Below the pieces are notes generated by a model that saw only the letters and a list, made by a program, of their open reading frames with translations, had not been told where the DNA came from and did not search any database. A program made the translations under genes and the position numbers. Shown one piece after another: positions 17,931-26,899 of a stretch of 64,000 bases of DNA (positions within the stretch are counted from its first letter, which is position 1; the number at the start of each line of letters is the position of its first letter). Source of the stretch: an uncultured Gammaproteobacteria bacterium (GTDB lineage: Bacteria; Pseudomonadota; Gammaproteobacteria; JAADHQ01); assembly GCA_947258755.1 (NCBI GenBank), contig CAMYJO010000008.1, positions 1 to 64,000 on the forward strand, written 5' to 3'.

Positions 17931-19334
17931 TCAAAAAACCGATGAATCCACATCGGGGAATAATAATTGGGGTGTATTCCTGCGTGCCAACTCCTTGTCA
18001 TCGTGCCAGGTGAGCAAGTCATAATAGATACGGATGTTTTCAACATAATGGACTGGTTCATTACCACGGGCATAGCCGTATTGCGTTTTCTTATACCATT
18101 TTTTCTGACTCAGTAATGGCAGGCTTTCTTTGACATCGATCCATTTATCCGGGTCCTTACCTAATTGCTGAGTGATTTTTCTCGCATCCTTGAGGTGATA
18201 ATAGCCGACATTATAGGCGGCCAATGCCAGCCATGTTTTGTCAGGTTCACCAATACTATTAGGTAGTCGATCGAGTATGCGACGCAGATACCTGGCGCCG
18301 CCATCAATACTTTGTTCGGGATCGAGGCGATTGTCGATGTTAAGTTGCCTGGCCGTGACCTGGGTCAGCATCATGATGCCACGTACACCCGTAGGTGACT
18401 TGGCCTTAGGTCGCCAGTGCGACTCCTGATAACCAATCGCTGCCAATAGACGCCAGTCGATATTATAGGCCTTTTCCGCTTTCTCAAAAGAATTCTGAAA
18501 ATCCTGTAGTCGCGTTTTTATGTGGCGTAGATAAAGTCGTGTACCGACAAAACCCAGTTGATCTGCATGACCATAATAACGTTCAATTAATTGTTCAAGC
18601 TCACCGCTGCTGCGTAATTTTCGAAAGAAATTTTTCGCCTCAGCTTGTAGTGAGTTATCGGTATTGTAGGGCATGGCCCATGCCAGTGACTGTGGCTCAC
18701 TGATAGCAAAAGCTGCATGCACTTCCTTATGATAGCGTTTAAACAGGGTCAGGTCATTGGAATCGGCAATGGTGTAATCGATCACTTGTTCATTGACGAG
18801 GTTGAGTAATTCATTGGCGCTCAGGTTGCGGTTTTCTTTCCAGTTTAATTGCGGGTGTGTTTTCGCGTGCTCCTGTAAACTCTCGACATGGCTGCTACCG
18901 GCCATGACCTCAAGTTGGCCATTGTGTATGTCTTTCAGTCCTTTAGGTCTTTTGCTGCCGCTGCGATAAACGAGATGTTCGGTAATTTCCTGATAAGCGG
19001 GCCCAAAGCGCACGATTTTGCTTCTGTCCGTGGTAACCGTTAGACCCGCCGCAGCCAGGTGTGCCTCGCGGCGAACGATCATTGGCAGGATGTCTTCGAG
19101 GCTGTCAGGAATAATGAGCTTCAGCTTGACTCCGAGGTATTTGGCAAAGCGGTTAGCGAGCTCATATTCCAACCCCATGCTGCCATCCGGACCCTGGTAA
19201 TAAGTGGTGGGACTATTACGGGTGATCACGACAAGTTCGCCTTCGTTGCGAATTTGCTCTAACACGCTCATGGCCTGTTCGTTGCTGCAGGCAGACATAT
19301 AAAGGAGTAACAATGTGAAAGTGAGTGTGCGCAA
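17931..19334 (-). CDS. mltF: Membrane-bound lytic murein transglycosylase F
   Basis: A 467-residue lipoprotein that cleaves the glycan strands of peptidoglycan. Signal peptide with lipobox-like MSACSNE, then a periplasmic solute-binding-type domain (SBP_bac_3, about 30-265; GELVVITRNSPTTYYQGPDG) and a C-terminal SLT catalytic domain (about 285-430). The catalytic Glu is in LLAAIGYQESHW, with the following SPTGVRGIMMLTQ and AAYNVGYYHL motifs. The two-domain order is diagnostic for MltF. It is convergent with tadD and divergent from uup. Confidence 0.96.
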   Translation of the reverse strand: MRTLTFTLLLLYMSACSNEQAMSVLEQIRNEGELVVITRNSPTTYYQGPDGSMGLEYELANRFAKYLGVKLKLIIPDSLEDILPMIVRREAHLAAAGLTVTTDRSKIVRFGPAYQEITEHLVYRSGSKRPKGLKDIHNGQLEVMAGSSHVESLQEHAKTHPQLNWKENRNLSANELLNLVNEQVIDYTIADSNDLTLFKRYHKEVHAAFAISEPQSLAWAMPYNTDNSLQAEAKNFFRKLRSSGELEQLIERYYGHADQLGFVGTRLYLRHIKTRLQDFQNSFEKAEKAYNIDWRLLAAIGYQESHWRPKAKSPTGVRGIMMLTQVTARQLNIDNRLDPEQSIDGGARYLRRILDRLPNSIGEPDKTWLALAAYNVGYYHLKDARKITQQLGKDPDKWIDVKESLPLLSQKKWYKKTQYGYARGNEPVHYVENIRIYYDLLTWHDDKELARRNTPQLLFPDVDSSVF

Positions 19335-19759
19335 AAAGGCCTCGTAATCTATCTACATTTCATTATATCGGGGTCAAACAGCTACACTTAAACCCGTCTG
19401 TTTAGATTGGGTTTAAAACTGACCGCTCTTTATTATATTTATCAATAAGATATACATCATAACTAAACCAGATTCAAGTAAAATATTGTTTTTTATTGGC
19501 AGTGAATTGCACATCTGACCGTGTCTGCGGCCGCAGCTGTCAGCTAGTTTCTGAATACCTGGCCGGTTTCGTGTGTTTGCAGCTGAGCCTGGACGAGTTC
19601 AGCTATAGGTTCTTGTGGTTACTGTATTTGTCCATATTCCGGGCGCAAATCGTGTAAGATAGCGCCTCCATCCTGGCCCTGAATAAGAGCTTGCAGCACT
19701 AAAATTGCTGCAACTTATCAGGACATGGCGTTTGCATGATTAAGGTCGTCACTCAATTT
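19335..19759. other. Divergent intergenic region mltF/uup
   Basis: About 425 bp between the mltF start (minus) and the uup start (plus). It must hold both promoters. No small RNA, riboswitch or terminator was recognised. Confidence 0.5.
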
Positions 19760-21649
19760 ATGAATATACTCAAACTGGACAAAGTCAGTCTTGCCTATGG
19801 CCACCATCCCTTACTCGACCAGGTTGATTGTCAGGTCACAAACGGTGAACGCGTCTGCTTGATCGGCAGGAATGGTGCTGGAAAATCATCCTTGCTCAAG
19901 GTGATCTGCGGTAAACAACAAGCCGATGAAGGTGAGATCTGGTTACGTTCTGGTACGCGTGTGGCCTATCTTGAACAAGATGTGCCGGCGGACGAAATGC
20001 TAAGCGTGTTTGAGGTCGTCGCCAAGGGCCTGGGAGAGCTGGGAGACCTAATCAAGCGCTATCATGAAGTCGCCCACGAGGTCTCTATTCAACATACCGA
20101 TGCGCTAATGACTGAAATGGTTGTACTGCAACAACGTCTCGATGCAGAAGAGGGTTGGGGCTTAACCCAGAAGGTCGAGACGGTGATATCGAAGCTGGAC
20201 CTGGATGCGGATAAAAAACTGAGTGAATTGTCCGGAGGTATGCGCCGCAGGGTGATTCTGGCGCAGGCATTGGTTACCGAGCCGGATCTATTGTTATTGG
20301 ATGAGCCGACCAACCACCTGGATATCAGTTCTATTACCTGGCTGGAGGATTTCCTGATTGGCTATCCTGGCACCCTCATATTCATCACCCATGACCGTAC
20401 ATTTTTGCGCCACCTGGCAACCCGGATCATTGAGCTAGATCGCGGTATTCTGAGGTCATATCCAGGCAATCTCGATAATTATTATAAGCGTAAAGAACAG
20501 GAGCTGGCCGCTGAAGAGACAGCCAATAAGCATTTTGACAAAAAATTGGCTCAGGAGGAGCAATGGATACGCAAGGGCATCAAGGCACGTCGTACCCGCA
20601 ATGAGGGTCGAGTGCGTGCCTTAGAAGCAATGCGTAAATCACGTTCACAGCGGCGTGAGCAGCAGAGTAATGTCAATATGAAACTGGAATCAGCAGGGCA
20701 GGCCGGTAAGATTGTTGCCGATCTACGCCATGTTTCATTTGAGTATGATGGCAAAAGCATTATCAAGGATCTGTCCACGCGTGTTATGCGAGGTGACCGC
20801 ATCGGTGTTATTGGTGCAAATGGATCTGGAAAAAGTACCTTATTGAAATTGATCCTGGGTCAACTTGAGGCGCAGCAGGGTGAAGTGGTGCTGGGGACTA
20901 AATTGCAGGTAGCTTATTATGATCAACAGCGCGATCAATTGGCACTGGAAAAGTCAGTTAAAGATAATCTAAATGATGGGCAGGATTTTGTTACGGTCAG
21001 AGGGCAATCGCGACATGTCATTAGCTACCTGAAGGATTTTCTGTTTCCGGCCGAAAAAGTCAATACACCGGTCAAGGCCTTGTCCGGTGGCGAGCGCAAT
21101 CGCCTGATGCTGGCAAAGACCTTTATGCAGCCGGCCAATCTGCTGGTGCTGGATGAGCCAACCAATGATCTCGATGTGGATACGTTGGAATTGCTTGAAG
21201 AGTTACTATTGGAATTTGATGGTACCTTGCTGCTCGTCAGCCATGACCGAACTTTCCTCGATAATGTTGTGACGTCAACACTGGTATTTGAAGGTAACGG
21301 CCATGTGCAGGAATATGTGGGTGGTTATGAAGACTGGTTGCGGCAGGCAAAGGCTTGTTCACAGGAGAGCAATAATAAGTCCCAGACAACGCCTGCTGCA
21401 GTAGGGAAAAAAGATTCTACTGCGGCGAAAAAGAAACTGAGTTACAAAGATCAGCTGGAACTGGAGCAGTTACCGGAAAAAATAGAGGCGCTGGAATCGG
21501 AAAAGGATCGTTTGCAGCAGGCAATCAATCAACCTGAATTTTACCAGCAGGACCAGCCTGTGATTAAAGCTACGCTGGATGAATTTGCCGTATTAGAGGA
21601 AGACTTATCGCGTGCTTATGCAAAGTGGGAGTTGCTGGATCAGGGTTGA
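19760..21649 (+). CDS. uup: ABC-F family ATPase Uup
   Basis: A soluble tandem ATPase of the ABC-F family (no membrane domain), linked in Escherichia coli to ribosome function and to precise excision of transposons. Two nucleotide-binding domains: Walker A GRNGAGKSS and signature LSGGMRRR in the first, GANGSGKST and LSGGERNR in the second, with a basic linker between them and a C-terminal coiled coil (LSYKDQLELEQLPEKIEALE). The C-terminal domain separates Uup from EttA and YheS. I chose ATG 19760 (MNILKLDKVSL) because family members start just before the first strand; ATG 19736 is also in frame. Confidence 0.93.
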   Translation: MNILKLDKVSLAYGHHPLLDQVDCQVTNGERVCLIGRNGAGKSSLLKVICGKQQADEGEIWLRSGTRVAYLEQDVPADEMLSVFEVVAKGLGELGDLIKRYHEVAHEVSIQHTDALMTEMVVLQQRLDAEEGWGLTQKVETVISKLDLDADKKLSELSGGMRRRVILAQALVTEPDLLLLDEPTNHLDISSITWLEDFLIGYPGTLIFITHDRTFLRHLATRIIELDRGILRSYPGNLDNYYKRKEQELAAEETANKHFDKKLAQEEQWIRKGIKARRTRNEGRVRALEAMRKSRSQRREQQSNVNMKLESAGQAGKIVADLRHVSFEYDGKSIIKDLSTRVMRGDRIGVIGANGSGKSTLLKLILGQLEAQQGEVVLGTKLQVAYYDQQRDQLALEKSVKDNLNDGQDFVTVRGQSRHVISYLKDFLFPAEKVNTPVKALSGGERNRLMLAKTFMQPANLLVLDEPTNDLDVDTLELLEELLLEFDGTLLLVSHDRTFLDNVVTSTLVFEGNGHVQEYVGGYEDWLRQAKACSQESNNKSQTTPAAVGKKDSTAAKKKLSYKDQLELEQLPEKIEALESEKDRLQQAINQPEFYQQDQPVIKATLDEFAVLEEDLSRAYAKWELLDQG

Positions 21650-21660
21650 TGACTAAGGCT

Positions 21661-22380
21661 TCAGGATTGTGAGACTGATTCAATATCATCGCGATATTGC
21701 CAGTGATGAGTAGCAGTAATAATATTTGCTTGATCCATGGCAATCGCGGCGCGGTAGCGTTGCGGTACATCGATGACCTTTACCCACCATTGTTTGAGCA
21801 GACTATCCGTAATGACTGTTTCTTGTTGCAGGTCTTTTGCGCTGAAGCTGAAAGATGATAATCCTGCCTGCAAGCCGAGGCCGCCGGCCTTGAGGCAAGC
21901 TTCCTTGTGACACCACAATTGATAAAAAAATGCATGTTGTTGTGCCGGTTCGGTACGGCTAAGCCATGTGTATTCATCGTCGCTAAAAAATCGTCTGGCG
22001 ATAGCAAGAACATTACGCGCAGGTTTTACAGTCTCAATATCAACACCCAGCCTGGAGGTTGGCGATAAGGCCAATAAGGCATAGTTGTCGGTATGACTGA
22101 GATTGAAGAACAATTGTTTGTCATTGTCTAATCGAGGCTTGCCGTGTTTATTATTAATATAGGTTATCGAAGATGGTGCTAATTGCAGTTTCTCAGCGAG
22201 TATCAGTCGCATGGCAGCATGCGAGGTAATATAGGTATTTTTTTGTTGTTCAGAATGCGCTCTGTCGGCACGATGCTGTTCTGCTGTCGATAGTAATGTA
22301 TAGAGGCGCTGTACTACGGCATCATCTATGACGGTAGGGATATGCCAGATGGCTAATTGATGTTGGCTGGCGGAAGACAT
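21661..22380 (-). CDS. Sfp-type 4'-phosphopantetheinyl transferase
   Basis: A 239-residue enzyme that transfers phosphopantetheine from coenzyme A to a serine of carrier proteins. The Sfp-type two-fold structure is seen with the motifs NLSHTDNYALLA, GVDIETVKP (metal-binding Asp/Glu) and LWCHKEACLKAGGLGL (W-x-x-K-E-A). The length fits the Sfp/Gsp class rather than the ~125-residue AcpS. No polyketide or peptide synthetase gene is nearby, so its carrier protein is unknown. It is convergent with uup, 11 bp apart, and lies downstream of motB on the same strand. Confidence 0.92.
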   Translation of the reverse strand: MSSASQHQLAIWHIPTVIDDAVVQRLYTLLSTAEQHRADRAHSEQQKNTYITSHAAMRLILAEKLQLAPSSITYINNKHGKPRLDNDKQLFFNLSHTDNYALLALSPTSRLGVDIETVKPARNVLAIARRFFSDDEYTWLSRTEPAQQHAFFYQLWCHKEACLKAGGLGLQAGLSSFSFSAKDLQQETVITDSLLKQWWVKVIDVPQRYRAAIAMDQANIITATHHWQYRDDIESVSQS

Positions 22381-22473
22381 GCGCTAAAATGGATACCTGT
22401 ATCAGACTATCCTTGAATAATATCAGATAATAGTTTTTTACTATAGTGAGCGCTGTCTACGCTCAGGGTGTTA

Positions 22474-23727
22474 TTACTGATCTCTTGGCGGCAATAACGA
22501 TGGGTCTATGATTGGCGGCAGGGTGATAAATGATTTCGCGGTGCCCTTTTTACGTACAATAACCTCAGTCTCGTTTGTGTCAGCAGTGGAATCTGAAAAT
22601 CTTTGTTCCTGCAGAAATGAGTCTGTCGCCGGGTTATCAACTTTGTTCTTGTTGCTGCCGGCCGTTGTTTTCTTAGCTTTCTTGGAAATGCCATGTAATT
22701 CAAGACCGGCTCCCAAGCCAGAATCATTGTCGGTCAGTACTGCATCGGAAGTTTCATTGTCCATTAATTCCAGTTCGTCACTGGACAAGGAGCCAAAGCC
22801 ACCATTCTTGAGTTGCTCCAGGTCGTGACTCTGCTGCATTAATTCCTTCGGGATGGCCTTGATCGCTTCGTCCTTTTTGATCATGTCCGAGATCTTACGC
22901 TTCATGATCAGAATGGATATCCTGCGATTAGCGGGGCTATATGGATTCTCAATATCCAGCAGGGAAGTAGAAGCTAATCCTGTGATGCGTCCGACCTTGT
23001 CGGGATTGAGGCCACCTTGCAGCAGTGCACGACGGGCTGAATTGGCACGATCACTAGAGAGTTCCCAGTTCGTATACATTCCGTTACGCTTGGACATAGC
23101 GCTGATGTCAGTATGGCCACTAATGGTTATTTTGTTGGGTACGGCATTAATGGTTTTGGCCAATTGATACAGGATTTCCCGGGTGTAGGGTTTCAGTATG
23201 GCGCTGCCGCTTTCAAACATAGGGCGGTCTTGCTTGTCGATGACCTGAATACGTAAACCATCGTCGGTGATTTCCATTAACATCTGATCTTTGGAGCCTT
23301 GTAATGCCGGACTATCACTGATTTCCTCGCGTAGTTTTTCCAGCAATGCTTCCAGTCGTCGTTGTTCCTTGAGCTTGTCAACGGAAACATAGGACATGCC
23401 ACCATCCCTGATTTTATCTACCTTGGTTTCATCGGCCTTTTGCACTTCGATGGAAGTACCGAAAGATATCAGGCTCATACCGGCACCGCCCGGACCGAGT
23501 GATCCGGTCGGCGCTTCGCTGTGTCCAGGTACCATACTGGGGTTCTGGAAGTATTCGGCGATACCACCGCGTTTTTGTGCATCCGTTTGTCCGACCAACC
23601 ATAGCACCATGAAGAAGGCCATCATCGCCGTGGCGAAATCGGCAAAGGCGACTTTCCAGGAGCCGCCATGATGACCATGGCCCTGTATAATCTTTTTGAC
23701 GACTATCGGTTGTTTTTTATCTTCCAT
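22474..23727 (-). CDS. motB: Flagellar motor stator protein MotB
   Basis: A 417-residue stator subunit that anchors the motor to peptidoglycan. N-terminal transmembrane helix with the proton-binding Asp in GSWKVAFADFATAMMAFFMV, then a plug/linker, and an OmpA-like domain at about 170-275 (ITISGHTDISAMSKRNGMYT and SPANRRISILIM). Residues from about 285 to the end are a Ser/Asp-rich, probably unstructured extension not found in short MotB proteins. It follows motA by 25 bp. I infer proton coupling from the general MotB pattern, not proven. Confidence 0.95.
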   Translation of the reverse strand: MEDKKQPIVVKKIIQGHGHHGGSWKVAFADFATAMMAFFMVLWLVGQTDAQKRGGIAEYFQNPSMVPGHSEAPTGSLGPGGAGMSLISFGTSIEVQKADETKVDKIRDGGMSYVSVDKLKEQRRLEALLEKLREEISDSPALQGSKDQMLMEITDDGLRIQVIDKQDRPMFESGSAILKPYTREILYQLAKTINAVPNKITISGHTDISAMSKRNGMYTNWELSSDRANSARRALLQGGLNPDKVGRITGLASTSLLDIENPYSPANRRISILIMKRKISDMIKKDEAIKAIPKELMQQSHDLEQLKNGGFGSLSSDELELMDNETSDAVLTDNDSGLGAGLELHGISKKAKKTTAGSNKNKVDNPATDSFLQEQRFSDSTADTNETEVIVRKKGTAKSFITLPPIIDPSLLPPRDQ

Positions 23728-23752
23728 GTCTGCTTCAATCGGTCAGCGGTCG

Positions 23753-24607
23753 TTACTTATTTTCTTTTAAATGCGTTTCCATGTCGGCAAAACTGGGTCG
23801 ATATGCTGATGGCATGGCCTTGCGACCAAATTCGATACAGATCTGGGGGCTGTAACCATTTACATTCGCCATTAAGCAAACCTTCATGACCTGATAAAAA
23901 CTGGCTTCTTCGGCATTGCGTGTCTCCAGTGAATTCGCCATCGGGCCAACCAGACCGTATGCAAACAGGATACCGAGGAAGGTACCGACCAGGGCGGCAC
24001 CGACTTTGGCGCCGATTTCTTCGGCCGGGCCGCCGAGAGATCCCATGGTGATAACGATACCCAATACCGCGGCAACGATACCAAAGCCGGGTAGGCCATC
24101 GGATACCCGGGTTATCGCGGTTGGAACAGCTTCAGCCTCATGGTGATGGTTGTCCAGTTCAACATCCATCAGATTTTCCAGTTCAAACGGATTCATGTTG
24201 CCGCCGACGATGATGCGCAGATAGTCAGTTATGAAATCGCGTACATGGTGGTCCTTGATGACCTTCGGATACTCACTGAACAGGGGGCTGTTCTCTGGGT
24301 CTTCGATATCATCTTCGATCGACATTAGTCCTTCTTTTCTTGCCTTTTGAAATATGCCGAACATTAGGGTCAACAGGTCCATATAGATTTGCTTGTTATA
24401 CTTAGAGCCGCCCAACAGGGACAGGGCCCCTGCGAAACTTTTCTTGACAGTGCTCATCGGATTAGCGATAACAAAGGCACCGAAGGCTGCACCAAGGATG
24501 ATAACCAGCTCAAAGGGATGCCACAGTGCGATCAGGTTCCCGTTTGAAAATACGTAACCGATCCCGACACTGCCAAAGACAATAATAAAACCAAAAATAA
24601 AATTCAT
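23753..24607 (-). CDS. motA: Flagellar motor stator protein MotA
   Basis: A 284-residue inner-membrane protein that with MotB forms the ion channel driving flagellar rotation. Four hydrophobic helices: about 2-20, 30-50, 165-190 and 200-220, with the conserved motif around the last two (DGLPGFGIVAAVLGIVITMG and VGAALVGTFLGILFAYGLVG). The cytoplasmic loop at 60-160 carries the expected charged residues. A sigma-28-type promoter lies 48 bp upstream of its start codon, so motA-motB is probably a late flagellar operon. No other flagellar gene is in the window. Confidence 0.96.
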   Translation of the reverse strand: MNFIFGFIIVFGSVGIGYVFSNGNLIALWHPFELVIILGAAFGAFVIANPMSTVKKSFAGALSLLGGSKYNKQIYMDLLTLMFGIFQKARKEGLMSIEDDIEDPENSPLFSEYPKVIKDHHVRDFITDYLRIIVGGNMNPFELENLMDVELDNHHHEAEAVPTAITRVSDGLPGFGIVAAVLGIVITMGSLGGPAEEIGAKVGAALVGTFLGILFAYGLVGPMANSLETRNAEEASFYQVMKVCLMANVNGYSPQICIEFGRKAMPSAYRPSFADMETHLKENK

Positions 24608-24654
24608 GCGTAATCCTTATCTCTTTAATACTAATCCTCGGTGAACTGACCCAT

Positions 24655-24681
24655 TTATCGACCAGATTGATAGCAACTTTA
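24655..24681 (-). promoter_or_regulatory. Sigma-28 (FliA) type promoter of motAB
   Basis: Read on the minus strand: -35 TAAAGTTG (24681-24674), 11-nt spacer, -10 GTCGATAA (24662-24655). The consensus is TAAAGTTT-N11-GCCGATAA, so 14 of 16 positions match with the exact spacing. It lies 48 bp upstream of the motA start. Confidence 0.85.
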
Positions 24682-24770
24682 AGAAAAATGCCTAAAATAG
24701 ATTTGCTTGCGGTCGTCAACTATTTCTGTAATATCAGGCCCTTAAATGACCGCTTAGAGGCCTCAATGGG

Positions 24771-24797
24771 TCAAGTTTTCAGGAAAAATGCCGACAT
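24771..24797 (+). promoter_or_regulatory. Probable sigma-28 type promoter of the HDOD gene
   Basis: TCAAGTTT (24771-24778), 11-nt spacer, GCCGACAT (24790-24797). 13 of 16 positions match TAAAGTTT-N11-GCCGATAA with the correct spacing. It is 48 bp upstream of the start at 24846 and divergent from the motAB promoter. Confidence 0.65.
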
Positions 24798-24845
24798 GCA
24801 CATCAATAAAACAGTTATTTTCGGGAAATTTGGCCAACGACGTTC

Positions 24846-26312
24846 ATGAGTAATGTAAATTTGAGTCAAACGATGGGATTGCAGGACTGGCTAGATAAGC
24901 TGGAAAATGAGATTTTTCCGGTTTTTGCTGAAACCAGTAGCAGTTTGCAGCATATGAGCGAGGAAGATGCGAATCGCTCAGTGGATCGTTTTTGCTCGGA
25001 AATCCTGTTCGACCCGGGCGGGGTCATTGCCATACTGCGCCGGGCAAATGCAGGCAGGCGTGGCGGACTCGGTGCCAGGGTATCGACGGTGGAAAATGCG
25101 GCGATGATGATTGGCGTGAATTCGATGCGCGCCATGACAGAGGGTTACCCTACCATTGATCCGCCGGGACAGAATGCCGCAGAAAAAGGCTATCTGAAAA
25201 TCGTTGCCCGTGCATACCATGTTGCCTATCAGGCCTATGACTGGGCCGTTATCCGCGGTGATATGACACCGAAGGAGATTTTTGTTGCCGCATTCCTGCG
25301 CGATATCGGTGCCATGACGCTGTGGCTGTATGCCAGTGAACAAATGCAGGCTGTGCACGAATTAAAATGGGAAAAACAGGTGCCGGATGACGAGGCCCAG
25401 TATGTTGTATTGGGGTTCAGCCAGGAACAGTTGGGCCAACGCCTGACCGAACTCTGGAGCTTACCCGAGATGGTAGCCGAGTGTCTGCAGGCCGAAGATG
25501 CGCATAACCCCAGGGCGTTGACGGTTAAACTGGCCAACCAGATGGTGCATCTATCAGAGACGGGTTGGTATACCGAAGACATGGTCGAGTGCCTGCAAGC
25601 CGTGTCAAAACTACTGGACATTTCCTACGACGATCTGGTCAAGCGCGTGCACAAAAATGCCATCGAGGTCGCCCGTGAAACGGCCCTCTATGATGTTTCA
25701 CCCTCGGCAGCCTTATTGCCCATGACCTCGGCAGAATGGCCGACAGTGCATGGTCAAAAACGTGATGAAGAGGATGGTAAACACTTTTGTTTGGTGCCGC
25801 AAAAGTATATGTACGACGCGGCCAAAACCTCATTGCAGAAATTTTTGTCCGAACCCGCAGGCGTTAATGATATTGTTGAAATCGCCATGGCCGGATTACA
25901 TGATGGCTTAGGTCTAAATCGAGTGGTTTTTGCTCTCCTAAGCAAGGACATGAACAGACTGGAAGGTCGCCTTATCAATGGAGCAGACAGTGATCCGAGC
26001 TTCAGTCAGTTTGCAGTGGATGTGGATTTAAGCAGGAATGATCTGTTTACACAACTATTGCAAAAACCACGTAGTGTCTGGGTCAGTGAAGACAATCATG
26101 ACAGGATATGGCCGTTGGTCCCGGATAAATTCAAGGAACTGATCAATACGACAGAATTCTACACAATGTCCGTATTTGCAAAGGGGAAACCCCTGGGAAT
26201 TTTCTATGCCGACCGGCATCTGGCCGATTCTCATCTTGACCCGAAGAGTTATGATGAATTCAAGGAACTCTGCATGATCGTATCAAAGGCGATTGATTTC
26301 GGTCGGAAATAA
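24846..26312 (+). CDS. HDOD-GAF domain signalling protein
   Basis: A 488-residue protein with an HDOD domain at about 20-235 (SSSLQHMSEEDANRSVDRFC, FVAAFLRDIGAMTLWLYASE) and a GAF-like domain at about 335-485 (DIVEIAMAGLHDGLGLNRVV, FAKGKPLGIFYADRHL). HDOD proteins are non-catalytic relatives of HD phosphohydrolases and act in signalling, motility or stress control. The residues LRDIGAM replace a true HD pair, consistent with a non-hydrolytic fold. It is transcribed away from motAB and appears to share sigma-28 control, so I infer a motility-linked role. Confidence 0.88.
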   Translation: MSNVNLSQTMGLQDWLDKLENEIFPVFAETSSSLQHMSEEDANRSVDRFCSEILFDPGGVIAILRRANAGRRGGLGARVSTVENAAMMIGVNSMRAMTEGYPTIDPPGQNAAEKGYLKIVARAYHVAYQAYDWAVIRGDMTPKEIFVAAFLRDIGAMTLWLYASEQMQAVHELKWEKQVPDDEAQYVVLGFSQEQLGQRLTELWSLPEMVAECLQAEDAHNPRALTVKLANQMVHLSETGWYTEDMVECLQAVSKLLDISYDDLVKRVHKNAIEVARETALYDVSPSAALLPMTSAEWPTVHGQKRDEEDGKHFCLVPQKYMYDAAKTSLQKFLSEPAGVNDIVEIAMAGLHDGLGLNRVVFALLSKDMNRLEGRLINGADSDPSFSQFAVDVDLSRNDLFTQLLQKPRSVWVSEDNHDRIWPLVPDKFKELINTTEFYTMSVFAKGKPLGIFYADRHLADSHLDPKSYDEFKELCMIVSKAIDFGRK

Positions 26313-26390
26313 AGCGCTCATAGGATGTAAATCCCCGCTAAAAATTGCATCCAGCCTGTATCTGCGGTACGCTTGCGCGTTCAAAATTCT

Positions 26391-26412
26391 GGAGAGGTGT
26401 CTGAGCGGCTTA
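26391..26412 (+). pseudogene. Truncated tRNA-Ser 5' fragment
   Basis: 22 bp identical to the 5' end of the functional tRNA-Ser at 26557 (GGAGAGGTGTCTGAGCGGCT plus TA). It stops in the D-loop, and a cluster of hairpins follows where the anticodon arm should be. No 3' half is found in place. It is a relic of a duplicated or disrupted tRNA gene. Confidence 0.85.
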
Positions 26413-26413
26413 C

Positions 26414-26508
26414 AAAATCGTCAGGAACGATTTTGAGCGACCTGCGGTCGACCCCGTAGGGGCGGAGGGCATGGACAGCCCGGAGTAACGAGCACGTGGC
26501 GTGCTCCG
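26414..26508 (+). repeat. Hairpin cluster replacing the body of the truncated tRNA-Ser
   Basis: Five consecutive hairpins in under 100 bp. AAAATCGT/ACGATTTT with loop CAGGA (26414-26434). CGACC/GGTCG (26438-26450). CCCC/GGGG (26452-26462). GGGC/GCCC with loop ATGGACA (26467-26481). GAGCACG/CGTGCTC (26490-26506), extended by CGGAG/CTCCG. No open frame is supported. Confidence 0.75.
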
Positions 26509-26556
26509 TTCCCAAAGTAATATGATTGTATTTTGAAGTGATTGAGTAAAATACCT

Positions 26557-26893
<337 letters not shown>

Positions 26894-26899
<6 letters not shown>

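Noticed and set aside
22447-22465. TGAGCG/CGCTCA hairpin between motB and the phosphopantetheinyl transferase gene as a terminator
   Set aside because: Short 6-bp stem and no T-run in the direction of transcription.
26391-26412. Second tRNA-Ser gene
   Set aside because: Only the acceptor 5' strand and half D-arm exist; no anticodon or T-arm follows in place.
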